A DNA stretch of 64,000 bases from JAWLHA01 sp041690535 (lineage in GTDB: Bacteria; Pseudomonadota; Gammaproteobacteria; Thiohalomonadales; Thiohalomonadaceae), in the NCBI GenBank assembly GCA_041690535.1, contig JAWLHA010000011.1, positions 19,503 through 83,502 of the forward strand, given 5' to 3'. The position numbers were made by a program, and so were the translations under genes. Within the stretch, counting starts at the first letter, position 1, and every line of letters starts with the position of its first letter. This document shows, piece after piece, positions 47,873 to 56,013 of this stretch. Under the pieces are notes generated by a model. The model was given only the letters and a program-made list of their open reading frames with translations. It was not told the DNA's origin and did not search any database.

Positions 47873-49273
47873 ATGACAATCAAGACACGTTTTGCACCCA
47901 GTCCCACCGGTTATCTGCACATCGGTGGCGCCCGAACCGCGCTCTTCTCCTGGCTGTATGCCCGCCGCCACGGCGGTCGGTTCGTGTTGCGCATCGAGGA
48001 CACCGATCTCGAGCGCTCCACCCCCGAGTCGGTCAACGCGATCCTGGAGGGGATGACCTGGCTGGCGCTGGAGTACGACGAGGGGCCGTTCTACCAGACC
48101 CAGCGGTTCGACCGCTACAAGGAGGTGATCCAGCAACTCATGGAGGCGGGGCACGCCTACAAGTGCTATTGCAGCAAGGAAGAGCTGGATGTAATGCGCG
48201 AGCAGCAGATGGCGCGCAAGGAGAAACCCCGCTACGACGGGCGCTGCCGCCTGCGTGAGAGGCCGTCTGAAGAGACTCCCTATGTGATTCGCTTCCGCAA
48301 TCCCACCGAGGGGGCGGTGGTGGTGGATGACCTCATTCGCGGCCGGGTGGTGTTCCAGAACAGCGAGCTCGACGACCTCATCATCGCCCGCTCCGACGGC
48401 ACCCCCACCTACAATCTGACGGTGGTGGTGGACGACATGGACATGGAGATCACCCACGTGATCCGGGGGGACGATCACCTGAACAACACCCCGCGGCAGA
48501 TGAACATCTTCCGCGCCCTCGGCAAGGAGCCGCCGCGCTACGCCCACGTGCCGATGATCCTTAGTGAGGACGGCCAGAAGCTCTCCAAGCGCCATGGGGC
48601 GGCCAGCGTGATGGACTATCGGGAGCAGGGGTTCCTGCCCGAGGCGCTGCTCAACTATCTGGTGCGTCTGGGGTGGTCCCATGGGGATCAGGAGGTCTTC
48701 TCCATCGATGAGATGGTGCGGTTGTTCGACATTGGGGATGTGAACAACTCCGCCTCGGCGTTGAACATGAGCAAGCTGCTGTGGCTCAACCAGCACTACA
48801 TCAAGGAGAGCGATCCCGCCCATGTGGCCCACTACCTGGGTTATCACCTGGGCAAGCTGGAGATTGATCCCTCCACCGGCCCGGACATCGTCGAAGTGGT
48901 AAAGGCGTATCGCGAGCGGGCCAAGACCCTGGTAGAGATGGCGCAGAGCAGCGTCTTTTTCTACAAGGAGTTCGACGCCTACGACGAGAAGGCGGCAAAA
49001 AAGAACCTCAAGCCGGAGGTGGCCGGCCCATTGAAGGAGCTGCGCGATCGGCTGGCAGCGCTCGGCGAGTGGCAGCCGGAGCCCATTCACCAGTGCGTCA
49101 TCGATACGGCAGAGGCCACGGGGCTGAACCTGGGCAAGCTGGCGCAGCCCCTGCGGGTGGCCGTCACCGGCGGGGCCGTCTCGCCGCCCATCGACGTGAC
49201 CGTACAACTCATCGGTCGCGAGCGGACGTTGGCGCGGATCGATCGGGCCATCGAATACATCGGGAGCCTGTAA
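47873..49273 (+). CDS. gltX: Glutamyl-tRNA synthetase
   Basis: The 466-residue class I synthetase has F-A-P-S-P-T-G-Y-L-H-I-G-G-A-R near residue 7 (HIGH-like motif) and K-L-S-K-R-H near 240 (KMSKS-like). D-E-G-P-F-Y-Q-T-Q-R and V-I-R-G-D-D-H-L-N-N-T-P-R-Q fit the discriminating or general bacterial GluRS. Two tRNA-Glu genes lie 0.4-0.7 kb downstream. It charges tRNA-Glu. Confidence 0.97.
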   Translation: MTIKTRFAPSPTGYLHIGGARTALFSWLYARRHGGRFVLRIEDTDLERSTPESVNAILEGMTWLALEYDEGPFYQTQRFDRYKEVIQQLMEAGHAYKCYCSKEELDVMREQQMARKEKPRYDGRCRLRERPSEETPYVIRFRNPTEGAVVVDDLIRGRVVFQNSELDDLIIARSDGTPTYNLTVVVDDMDMEITHVIRGDDHLNNTPRQMNIFRALGKEPPRYAHVPMILSEDGQKLSKRHGAASVMDYREQGFLPEALLNYLVRLGWSHGDQEVFSIDEMVRLFDIGDVNNSASALNMSKLLWLNQHYIKESDPAHVAHYLGYHLGKLEIDPSTGPDIVEVVKAYRERAKTLVEMAQSSVFFYKEFDAYDEKAAKKNLKPEVAGPLKELRDRLAALGEWQPEPIHQCVIDTAEATGLNLGKLAQPLRVAVTGGAVSPPIDVTVQLIGRERTLARIDRAIEYIGSL

Positions 49274-49426
49274 CGATTCAGCTCCTGGCAGTCGGCCTCG
49301 GATACGGCGTACCGCAGGGTACGACCCAGGCGCCGTACCCGTAATTCGCACGGGCGGCGCCAGGGTGCGGCCCCCAGGGGCGGCGGCGGTCAGGATGTGA
49401 ATTGGATAAAAATTTTCACGGAAGGG

Positions 49427-49454
49427 TTGACAGAAAAATCAAAATCACTAGAAT
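49427..49454 (+). promoter_or_regulatory. Sigma-70 promoter of the tRNA cluster
   Basis: TTGACA (49427-49432), a 16-base spacer and TAGAAT (49449-49454) lie about 50 bases before the first tRNA. A GC-rich segment like a discriminator follows. Confidence 0.88.
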
Positions 49455-49504
49455 GGCGGCTCTCTCGCTGAGGCAGCAACGAAAACGGCGAGAGAGACCC
49501 GAAA

Positions 49505-49580
49505 GGGGCTATAGCTCAGCTGGGAGAGCGCCTGCATGGCATGCAGGAGGTCGGCGGTTCGATCCCGCCTAGCTCCACCA
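49505..49580 (+). tRNA. tRNA-Ala (anticodon GGC), copy 1
   Basis: The 76-nt cloverleaf starts GGGGCTATAGCTCAGC, has anticodon stem CCTGC/GCAGG with loop ATGGCAT (anticodon GGC), T-loop GGTTCGATCC and an encoded CCA. Confidence 0.97.
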
Positions 49581-49638
49581 AATTCCGGCCGGGACTGCCG
49601 AAATGACAGTGCCGGTTTTTTATGGGTAGAAGGTTTAG

Positions 49639-49714
49639 GTCCCCTTCGTCTAGAGGCCTAGGACACCGCCCTTTCACGGCGGCGACAGGGGTTCGACTCC
49701 CCTAGGGGACGCCA
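49639..49714 (+). tRNA. tRNA-Glu (anticodon TTC), copy 1
   Basis: The 76-nt gene starts GTCCCCTTCGTCTAGAGG, has anticodon stem CCGCC/GGCGG with loop CTTTCAC (anticodon TTC), and ends GACGCCA with the CCA encoded. Confidence 0.97.
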
Positions 49715-49723
49715 ATATACGGG

Positions 49724-49746
49724 CCCCGCATGAGTGCGGGGTTTTT
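49724..49746 (+). terminator. Terminator-like hairpin between tRNA pairs
   Basis: CCCCGCA-TGAG-TGCGGGG followed by five T. It would end transcripts of the first Ala-Glu pair, at least in part. Confidence 0.8.
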
Positions 49747-49776
49747 GTTGGTAGTTAAAGTGAGTCGGTTTGTTTT

Positions 49777-49852
49777 GGGGCTATAGCTCAGCTGGGAGAG
49801 CGCCTGCATGGCATGCAGGAGGTCGGCGGTTCGATCCCGCCTAGCTCCACCA
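49777..49852 (+). tRNA. tRNA-Ala (anticodon GGC), copy 2
   Basis: Identical in sequence to copy 1 at 49505-49580, including the encoded CCA. Confidence 0.97.
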
Positions 49853-49912
49853 GTTACCGGCGAACCACGCACTAACAGTGCAGTAGTAGAGCAGTAAAAG
49901 GGTTCTTAAAAC

Positions 49913-49988
49913 GTCCCCTTCGTCTAGAGGCCTAGGACACCGCCCTTTCACGGCGGCGACAGGGGTTCGACTCCCCTAGGGGACGCCA
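49913..49988 (+). tRNA. tRNA-Glu (anticodon TTC), copy 2
   Basis: Identical in sequence to copy 1 at 49639-49714. The spacers between the pairs differ, so only the tRNA bodies are kept identical. Confidence 0.97.
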
Positions 49989-50000
49989 AATAGACAAAGA

Positions 50001-50026
50001 AAGCGACCTTCGGGTCGCTTTTTTTT
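50001..50026 (+). terminator. Terminator of the second tRNA pair
   Basis: AAGCGACC-TTCG-GGTCGCTT followed by a T-run, 12 bases after the last tRNA. Confidence 0.92.
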
Positions 50027-50086
50027 GTTTCGGGTTTTTGCCTTCTGTCTCATGATGTCAGGGAAACACTGATCGAATCCGCTTTC

Positions 50087-50178
50087 GTCGCTCCCGCGAA
50101 GGCGGGAGCCCAGAAGATCAAGGTACTGGATGCCCGCCCCCCGACTGAAGTCTCGGGGGCAGGCTTCGCGGGTATGAC
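50087..50178. repeat. Degenerate MITE type 1 core
   Basis: CGCTCCCGCGAAGGCGGGAG and a mirrored GGCTTCGCGGGTATGACG resemble the internal modules of type 1 elements; GTAAC termini are absent. Bases 50179-50460 hold nothing I recognise. Confidence 0.55.
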
Positions 50179-50461
50179 GAATCAATCAGCGCTTCCTCAG
50201 TCGGTTGTTCCGGCGAGAGCCTCATCATCCGCCTCAGGCGGATAGGCGCGGATATTCCGCGGAGGGCCAGTCCGGAGCGTCGTCAGACCCATCCCCGGAT
50301 TCTCCAGCAGTAGTCGCTTGCCACCAGCGGTGGTCAGAAATGCGGGCCACTCCTCGTTAGGCAATCAAGATTCGTGCGTTTCTCCCACCCTCGGCGTGAA
50401 CGAATACTGGCACTCTCTTCCTGCAGGCCGCCAGTGTAAGTACGCCCTCGCTCTTCCCCCA

Positions 50462-50633
50462 CCATCAGGGTAACGCATGCTTACCCAAGAGCGATGTAAG
50501 TCCTTGAAAGCAGGTCGACGGCCGCATGGACGCGGCCGTCGAGCGTACACGGATGTATTCACAGCGGCACCTGCTTTCAAGGACTTACATCGCTCACAGC
50601 ACGGCCGCGACGTGAGTATGCGTTTACCCTGCC
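50462..50633. repeat. Dispersed palindromic repeat, long form
   Basis: Inner arms AGCGATGTAAGTCCTTGAAA...GCAGGT and the exact reverse complement ACCTGC...ACATCGCT flank a GC-rich centre with its own palindrome around GACGGCCGCATG/CGCGGCCGTC. Outer ends resemble CAGGGTAAACGCATACTCAC. The whole 172 bases can fold as one long hairpin. Confidence 0.85.
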
Positions 50634-50734
50634 CCCACCATTTGACAGGTGGTCTCGCTCTGCCTTAAAAGCGATGATGGCCGCGTGAACCAAGGATCGG
50701 CAATACTCACAACAACAAGCCGAGACCAGATGAC

Positions 50735-53700
50735 ATGAAAAACCTAAGAGCAGCTTTGGAGGCGGGTCTCCTCCAAATTGCCCAGCTCGAGCACGCTCTG
50801 TGGCGGGGAGAGACCCCGTCGCAGCTCTTGGGAGGCCTGACCGGGGTATTGGCTGAAATTGGCGAGGCAGCGCAGCGGGATATCCTTTGGGGGGACATTC
50901 TGGAGATGCTGCCGGAAGCTATCTTCATCCACGACGGTGATCTTCGGCTCATCGCATTCAACAGCGCCTGTGAAAAGGCCGCCGGCGTGCCTGCGGGACA
51001 ACTTTCGGATCGGGTTTACCACGAGGTCCTGCCGTACCCTTTCGCCCCGGAGCAAATGCCCCCCTCCCCGGCAGTCACGGAGTCGGAGATGGTGCTGGAT
51101 GACGGTCGGGTACTCCTCCATCGCCGCTGCTGGGTGACCGACAGCCAGGGCAACCCCTCCTACGGCATTCATCAAATACAGGACATCACGGAACGAAGGC
51201 GCACCGAGTTATTGAAGGAGCGCCTCTCCGCAGTGGTGGAGGCCACCCCCGACTTCGTCGCCATGGCCGATGATGAGGGGCGGCTCATCTTCATGAATGC
51301 CGCCGGGCGCCGCCTGGTGGGGATAGGAGCGGACGAACCGCTGGATGGATTCGGCCTTGGGTCGTGCGCACCCCCGCGGGTTCAGGAGGCCCTCCACCAG
51401 GAGTTGCTGCCCGCATTGCAGCAGAAGGGATTTTGGTCGGGAGAGTCGGTGTTCATGCACCGCTCCGGTACGGAAATTCCGGTCTCTCAGGTGTCGGTAG
51501 CCCGCAGGACCGCGGATGGCGTCATCGATTTCTATGCCACCATTGCCCGAAACATCACCAAGGAGAAGCGGGCAGAGGAGCGGCTGCGGCGCCTGAACCG
51601 GACCTATTCGGTGTTGAGCGAATGTGCACAGGTCATTGTCCGTGCGGAGAGGGAATCGGAGCTTCTCGAAAACTTCTGCCGCACCCTGGTGCTGGTAGGC
51701 GGTTACCGGTTTGCGTGGATCGGCATGGCCCGGGACGGGGGGCGCGTGGTTCCCACGGCCTTTGCGGGACACGAGGCAGGCTACCTGAGCAGCGTGCAGG
51801 TCACGTTCGATTCCAGCCCGCACGGCCAGGGGCCGGTGGGAACGGCGATTCGCACCGGCACTCCGACCGTGGCACACAATACGTTGACGGACGACACCTT
51901 CACGCCCTGGCGGGAGGAGGCCACCAAGCGGGGATACCGTTCGGTCATTGCCCTGCCGCTGCGCATCGAAGACCGCATCGTGGGGGCAGTGAACATCTAC
52001 GCGGGCGAGATCGAGGCCTTTGACGACGATGAGGCCGAGCTTCTCATCGGTCTGGTGGAGGATCTGGCCTTCGGCATCCAGTCGCTGCGCGAACAGGTGG
52101 CCCGGCGTGAAGCGGAGTGGATGCTCGGGCTGCGGTTGCGGGCCATCGAGGCAGCCCGCAACGGCATCATGCTGACCGAAACCGTCGAAGGGGAAAACCG
52201 GCTTATCTATGTCAATCCGGCCTTCGAGGAGATCACCGGCTACAGCAGTGCAGAAGTCCTGGGCCGGGACCCCAAGTTCCTCCGCGGCAAGGACGAGCAG
52301 CAGGCCGCAATCGAACAAATCCGCGCCGCACTGCGCAACTGCGAGCCGGCCAAGACGGTGTTGCGCAACTACCGCAAGGATGGCTCGGTCTTCTGGAATG
52401 AGCTCCATATCGCCCCGGTGCAGGAGGGGAACGCTTGCCCCTCCTTCTATGTGGGCGTGCTCAACGACATCACCGCCCAGCGAAACTATCAGCACCAGCT
52501 GGAATACCAGTCGAATCACGATGCCCTGACGGGCTTGCCGAATCGCAACCTGCTTCGGGACCGCCTCGACCAGGCCCTGGTCTACGCGAAGCGGTACGGG
52601 CGAAAGGCCGCAGTGATGGTGCTGGATGTCGACAACTTCAAGGTCGTCAACGAAAGTCTCGGTCACAGCACGGGAGATGAACTGCTCAAGATTGTGGCCG
52701 GGCGGGTGACCGAATCGCTCCGCGGCGCCGACACCGTGGCGCGCCAGGGGAGCGATGAGTTCGTTCTGGTGCTCTACGACATTGAAGGCACGGCGGATGT
52801 CAGCGTCGTCGCCGAGCGTGTGTTGGCGGCGGTGGCCCGTCCGGTGGAGTTGTCGAGCATGGAACTGCGCATGACCGCCAGCATCGGCGTGAGCCTTTAC
52901 CCCAAGGATGGGGACGATGTGGAGACACTGCTCAGGTGTGCCGAGGTCGCCATGCACCGCAGCAAGGAGGCGGGGCAGAGCAGTTTCCATTTCTACACGG
53001 TCGAAATGAACACCCGAGCCATGGAGCGCCTGACCCTGGAAGCGCAGCTGCGCCGCGCCCTGGAGCGGGATGAGCTTTGCCTCCATTATCAGCCTCAGGT
53101 GGATCTGCGTCAGGGGGCGGTGACCGGGGTAGAGGCGTTGGTTCGGTGGCGCCACCCGGAACTCGGACTGGTCCCGCCGGCCCGCTTCATCCCCTTGGCG
53201 GAGGAGACGGGGCTGATTGTGCCCCTGGGCGAATGGGTGCTGCACGAGGCCTGCCGCCAGGCCCGTGCGTGGCAGGACGCAGGGATCAGAGCCATCACCA
53301 TGGCGGTGAACCTCTCTGCCCGCCAACTGGGCCAGCAGAATCTTCGTTCAGTGGTCGAGCAGGCGCTGGCTGCTGCCGCTTTGGACCCGGCTCTGCTGGA
53401 GCTGGAGCTGACGGAAAGCACGGTCATGCGCAATCCCCGTGAGATGCAGGCGATCCTCCAATCCCTCAAGGACATCGGGGCGGCACTTTCCATCGATGAT
53501 TTTGGTACGGGTTACTCCAACCTCAGCCAGCTGCAACGCTTTCCGTTCGACAAACTGAAGGTGGACCGTTCGTTCGTCAGTGACGTGACGGAAAACCCCA
53601 ACAACGCAGCCCTCGCCAAGGCGATCATCGCCATGGCCCACGGGTTGCGACTGCGGGTGATCGCCGAAGGGGTGGAGAGCGAGGCGCAATTGCGTTACCT

Positions 53701-54241
53701 CAAGCGTCACGGCTGTGACGAGTTTCAGGGTTACTACTTCAGTCCGCCCGTCGCTGCCGAGGAGATTGGCAACGTGCTGCGGCAGGAGCGGGAAAGGACT
53801 GTCTACCGGGGGACCGAGGCCGAACACGGGGTTGTGCTCATCGTGGATGACGAGGTGAATGTCACACGCGCCCTGATGCGGGTGTTGCGCCACGAGGGCT
53901 ACCGCGTGCTGGTGGCGAATGAACCGGAAAAGGCCTTCGAGCTGCTCGCGATGCATGAGGTGCGGGTGATCATCTCGGATCAGCGCATGCCCGGCATGAG
54001 CGGAACGGAACTGTTGCGCCGGGTACGCCAGCTCTACCCCGATGTGGTGCGAATCATGCTGACCGGGTATGCCGATCTGGAGACATTCGCCGAGTGCGTC
54101 AATGGTGAACTCGCCTTCAAGTTCGTCTCCAAGCCCTGGGATGACGAGGAGCTTCGGATCGCGATCGGCGAGGCCCTGGCGCAGTATGAGCGCAACGCCG
54201 CGGGCCGCGGCTGCCCGCCGCAATCAATTGTTCACGTGTGA
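50735..54241 (+). CDS. PAS/GAF-GGDEF-EAL protein with C-terminal receiver domain
   Basis: The 1168-residue protein reads in order: two PAS domains (about 45-155 and 160-285), a GAF domain (290-455), a third PAS (465-590), GGDEF (595-765), EAL (775-1030) and a receiver domain (1045-1160). The GGDEF signature is R-Q-G-S-D-E-F, i.e. GSDEF, so cyclase activity is doubtful. EAL looks intact: E-A-L-V-R-W near 800, D-D-F-G-T-G-Y-S later. The receiver keeps the phospho-acceptor in I-I-S-D-Q-R-M-P-G-M-S-G and a K in S-K-P-W. It is soluble and probably a c-di-GMP phosphodiesterase controlled by several inputs. A receiver after EAL is an unusual order. The 3' end overlaps the convergent gene by 18 bases. 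Confidence 0.92.
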   Translation: MKNLRAALEAGLLQIAQLEHALWRGETPSQLLGGLTGVLAEIGEAAQRDILWGDILEMLPEAIFIHDGDLRLIAFNSACEKAAGVPAGQLSDRVYHEVLPYPFAPEQMPPSPAVTESEMVLDDGRVLLHRRCWVTDSQGNPSYGIHQIQDITERRRTELLKERLSAVVEATPDFVAMADDEGRLIFMNAAGRRLVGIGADEPLDGFGLGSCAPPRVQEALHQELLPALQQKGFWSGESVFMHRSGTEIPVSQVSVARRTADGVIDFYATIARNITKEKRAEERLRRLNRTYSVLSECAQVIVRAERESELLENFCRTLVLVGGYRFAWIGMARDGGRVVPTAFAGHEAGYLSSVQVTFDSSPHGQGPVGTAIRTGTPTVAHNTLTDDTFTPWREEATKRGYRSVIALPLRIEDRIVGAVNIYAGEIEAFDDDEAELLIGLVEDLAFGIQSLREQVARREAEWMLGLRLRAIEAARNGIMLTETVEGENRLIYVNPAFEEITGYSSAEVLGRDPKFLRGKDEQQAAIEQIRAALRNCEPAKTVLRNYRKDGSVFWNELHIAPVQEGNACPSFYVGVLNDITAQRNYQHQLEYQSNHDALTGLPNRNLLRDRLDQALVYAKRYGRKAAVMVLDVDNFKVVNESLGHSTGDELLKIVAGRVTESLRGADTVARQGSDEFVLVLYDIEGTADVSVVAERVLAAVARPVELSSMELRMTASIGVSLYPKDGDDVETLLRCAEVAMHRSKEAGQSSFHFYTVEMNTRAMERLTLEAQLRRALERDELCLHYQPQVDLRQGAVTGVEALVRWRHPELGLVPPARFIPLAEETGLIVPLGEWVLHEACRQARAWQDAGIRAITMAVNLSARQLGQQNLRSVVEQALAAAALDPALLELELTESTVMRNPREMQAILQSLKDIGAALSIDDFGTGYSNLSQLQRFPFDKLKVDRSFVSDVTENPNNAALAKAIIAMAHGLRLRVIAEGVESEAQLRYLKRHGCDEFQGYYFSPPVAAEEIGNVLRQERERTVYRGTEAEHGVVLIVDDEVNVTRALMRVLRHEGYRVLVANEPEKAFELLAMHEVRVIISDQRMPGMSGTELLRRVRQLYPDVVRIMLTGYADLETFAECVNGELAFKFVSKPWDDEELRIAIGEALAQYERNAAGRGCPPQSIVHV

Positions 54242-54706
54242 TGGGGCGGCAGAACGCCAGAGCGAAAGCAGTTGGTCGACCCGCTCCCTCAGCCGCTCCA
54301 TCTCCTGATCGGGAAAGGAGGAGCGGACAATGAAGGCCTTGATCTCCGCCGCGGCATAGGGGGCGTGCGTTTCGCCCTGTTCAGCGGCCTGCTCCAGCAG
54401 CGAGAGCATCTTCTCCACGGCTTCACCATGCAGGCCAAGGTGAACATCGGGGATGTCGGCGGCTTCCTTGAGCCGCTGCAGGTGCAGGACCGGGTGGCCC
54501 GGCTCCTGCCCCACGTACCGTAGCCGGCCCTCTTCGAGGCCGCGCTGGGCGACGGAGAGCGGCCAGCAGTGCAGTTCGGCAGGGTCGTCGATGGAGTGGA
54601 TGTGCTTCTTGCCGAACGGCGCGACCACGATCCAGCGGTGCGGCGGCCCCTCTCCCCCCGAGAGGGAGATTGCCCCCTCGTAGATTTCTCCTTCTTCCAG
54701 TTCCAT
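54224..54706 (-). CDS. Unknown protein (160 aa)
   Basis: The protein starts M-E-L-E-E-G-E-I-Y-E-G-A-I-S-L, with W-I-V-V-A-P-F-G-K-K-H-I-H near residue 24, and has a mainly helical, charged second half ending S-L-W-R-S-A-A-P-S. The start at 54706 has GGGGAGAAC just upstream. I do not recognise a family. Its end overlaps the end of the GGDEF/EAL gene by 18 bases. Confidence 0.55.
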   Translation of the reverse strand: MELEEGEIYEGAISLSGGEGPPHRWIVVAPFGKKHIHSIDDPAELHCWPLSVAQRGLEEGRLRYVGQEPGHPVLHLQRLKEAADIPDVHLGLHGEAVEKMLSLLEQAAEQGETHAPYAAAEIKAFIVRSSFPDQEMERLRERVDQLLSLWRSAAPSHVNN

Positions 54707-54875
54707 GTTCTCCCCTGTAGGTCGCCAATTCGGACGGTATCGAGTGGAAGGCCTCCCGATCGAGTACCTAAAGTGTACGCAGGGCGCCCCGGCCCGCAAA
54801 GGCGTGGCTACGGCGCAGGTAAGGGTAGCAGCGCCAGGTTACGCCGTTTGAAAGTCCGGCGAAGGGAGGCAGGGG

Positions 54876-55805
54876 ATGGGCTACGCACTGGCGGTACACG
54901 GGGGCGCGGGGAAGTGGAGGGGGGATCGTCACGATCCCGCCTTGCGCGGCGTGCACCGGGCGGCACTGGCCGGGCGGGATGTGCTGGAGAAGGGGGGCCG
55001 TGCGCTGGACGCGGTGGTCGCGGCGGTGGTCGTCCTGGAGGATGACCCCAGTTTCAATGCGGGTACCGGCGCTGCTCTCAACCTGGACGGCGAGGCGGAG
55101 ATGGATGCCGGCGTCATGGAGGGAGCGGGGCTCCGGGCGGGGGCGGTTGGCTGCATCAGGCGGGTGCGAAACCCGGTGCTGGTGGCCAGAAAGGTCATGG
55201 AGGCGACTGATCACGTGTTGCTGGTCGGGGAGGGGGCCCTGCGGTTTGCGCGGGCATTCGGCTTCGAAGAGTACGACCCCATCACCGAACAGAAGCGGCG
55301 GGACTGGCAAGCCCGACGGGAGGCCATGAGCCGAAGCGGGGATAGCTTTCTGCCGCGGCTCTCGAGCCTCCTGCGAGACCACCCCGAACTGGGCGGCAAC
55401 ACCGTCGGCGCGGTTGCACTGGGGCAGCGGGGCGACCTGGCCGCCGCCACCTCCACGGGGGGGCTGATGATGCGTCTGCCCGGAAGGGTGGGCGATACGC
55501 CGATCCCCGGGGCGGGGAATTACGCCACACGCCACTGCGCCGTCTCGGCCACCGGGCGCGGCGAGTTGATGATGCGTTTCGGTGCCTGCAAGGCGGTGTG
55601 CGATCGGGTGGGGCAGGGGCGGACGGCGAATCAGGCTGTGGCGGATGTGTTGGCGGCGATGGTCGCTTCGGTAGGCAGCGATGCGGGGATGATTGCGGTG
55701 GATCATTTCGGAAATGTCGCCATCCAGCACGTCACCCCCGCAATGCCCCACGCCTACGTGCGCGAGGGCGAGCCGCTGCGCACCGCGATAACCACCACTC
55801 CCTAG
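54876..55805 (+). CDS. iaaA: Isoaspartyl peptidase/L-asparaginase (Ntn hydrolase)
   Basis: The 309-residue enzyme starts M-G-Y-A-L-A-V-H-G-G-A-G and has S-F-N-A-G-T-G-A-A-L-N near residue 59, then G-G-N-T-V-G-A-V-A-L-G where T176 is the likely nucleophile exposed by self-cleavage, A-T-S-T-G-G near 191 and G-D-T-P-I-P-G-A-G-N-Y-A near 206. It splits isoaspartyl dipeptides or asparagine. GGAGGCAGGGG precedes the ATG. The stop lies in the arm of a palindromic repeat. Confidence 0.93.
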   Translation: MGYALAVHGGAGKWRGDRHDPALRGVHRAALAGRDVLEKGGRALDAVVAAVVVLEDDPSFNAGTGAALNLDGEAEMDAGVMEGAGLRAGAVGCIRRVRNPVLVARKVMEATDHVLLVGEGALRFARAFGFEEYDPITEQKRRDWQARREAMSRSGDSFLPRLSSLLRDHPELGGNTVGAVALGQRGDLAAATSTGGLMMRLPGRVGDTPIPGAGNYATRHCAVSATGRGELMMRFGACKAVCDRVGQGRTANQAVADVLAAMVASVGSDAGMIAVDHFGNVAIQHVTPAMPHAYVREGEPLRTAITTTP

Positions 55806-55972
55806 AGCATCGAACAGATAAATCCGACTCGCCCAACATGTAGGGTGGATAAGCGCAGCGCATCCACCAATTCGACGCCGCACGGTGGATGCGCTGCACT
55901 TATCCACCCTACGCTGGTTGCGGGGCAGGCTGCTTTGCGGGTGATTTGTCCGTCATCTGTTCGGTGGTCCAG
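55802..55972. repeat. Palindrome pair around a second inverted repeat
   Basis: CTAGAGCATCGAACAGATAA at the iaaA stop is mirrored by CATCTGTTCGGTGGTCC at 55954-55970. Between them, GTAGGGTGGATAAGCGCAGC (55840) is mirrored by TATCCACCCTAC (to 55912). The outer arms match the palindrome at 32425-32615. Confidence 0.75.
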
Positions 55973-56013
55973 GGGCTCGGGGACGAAACCCGCTCATCGG
56001 CGGGTTCAAAAAC

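Noticed and set aside
50462..50633. Possible CRISPR-like array
   Set aside because: The repeats are inverted arms of one palindrome, with no regular direct repeats and spacers and no cas genes.
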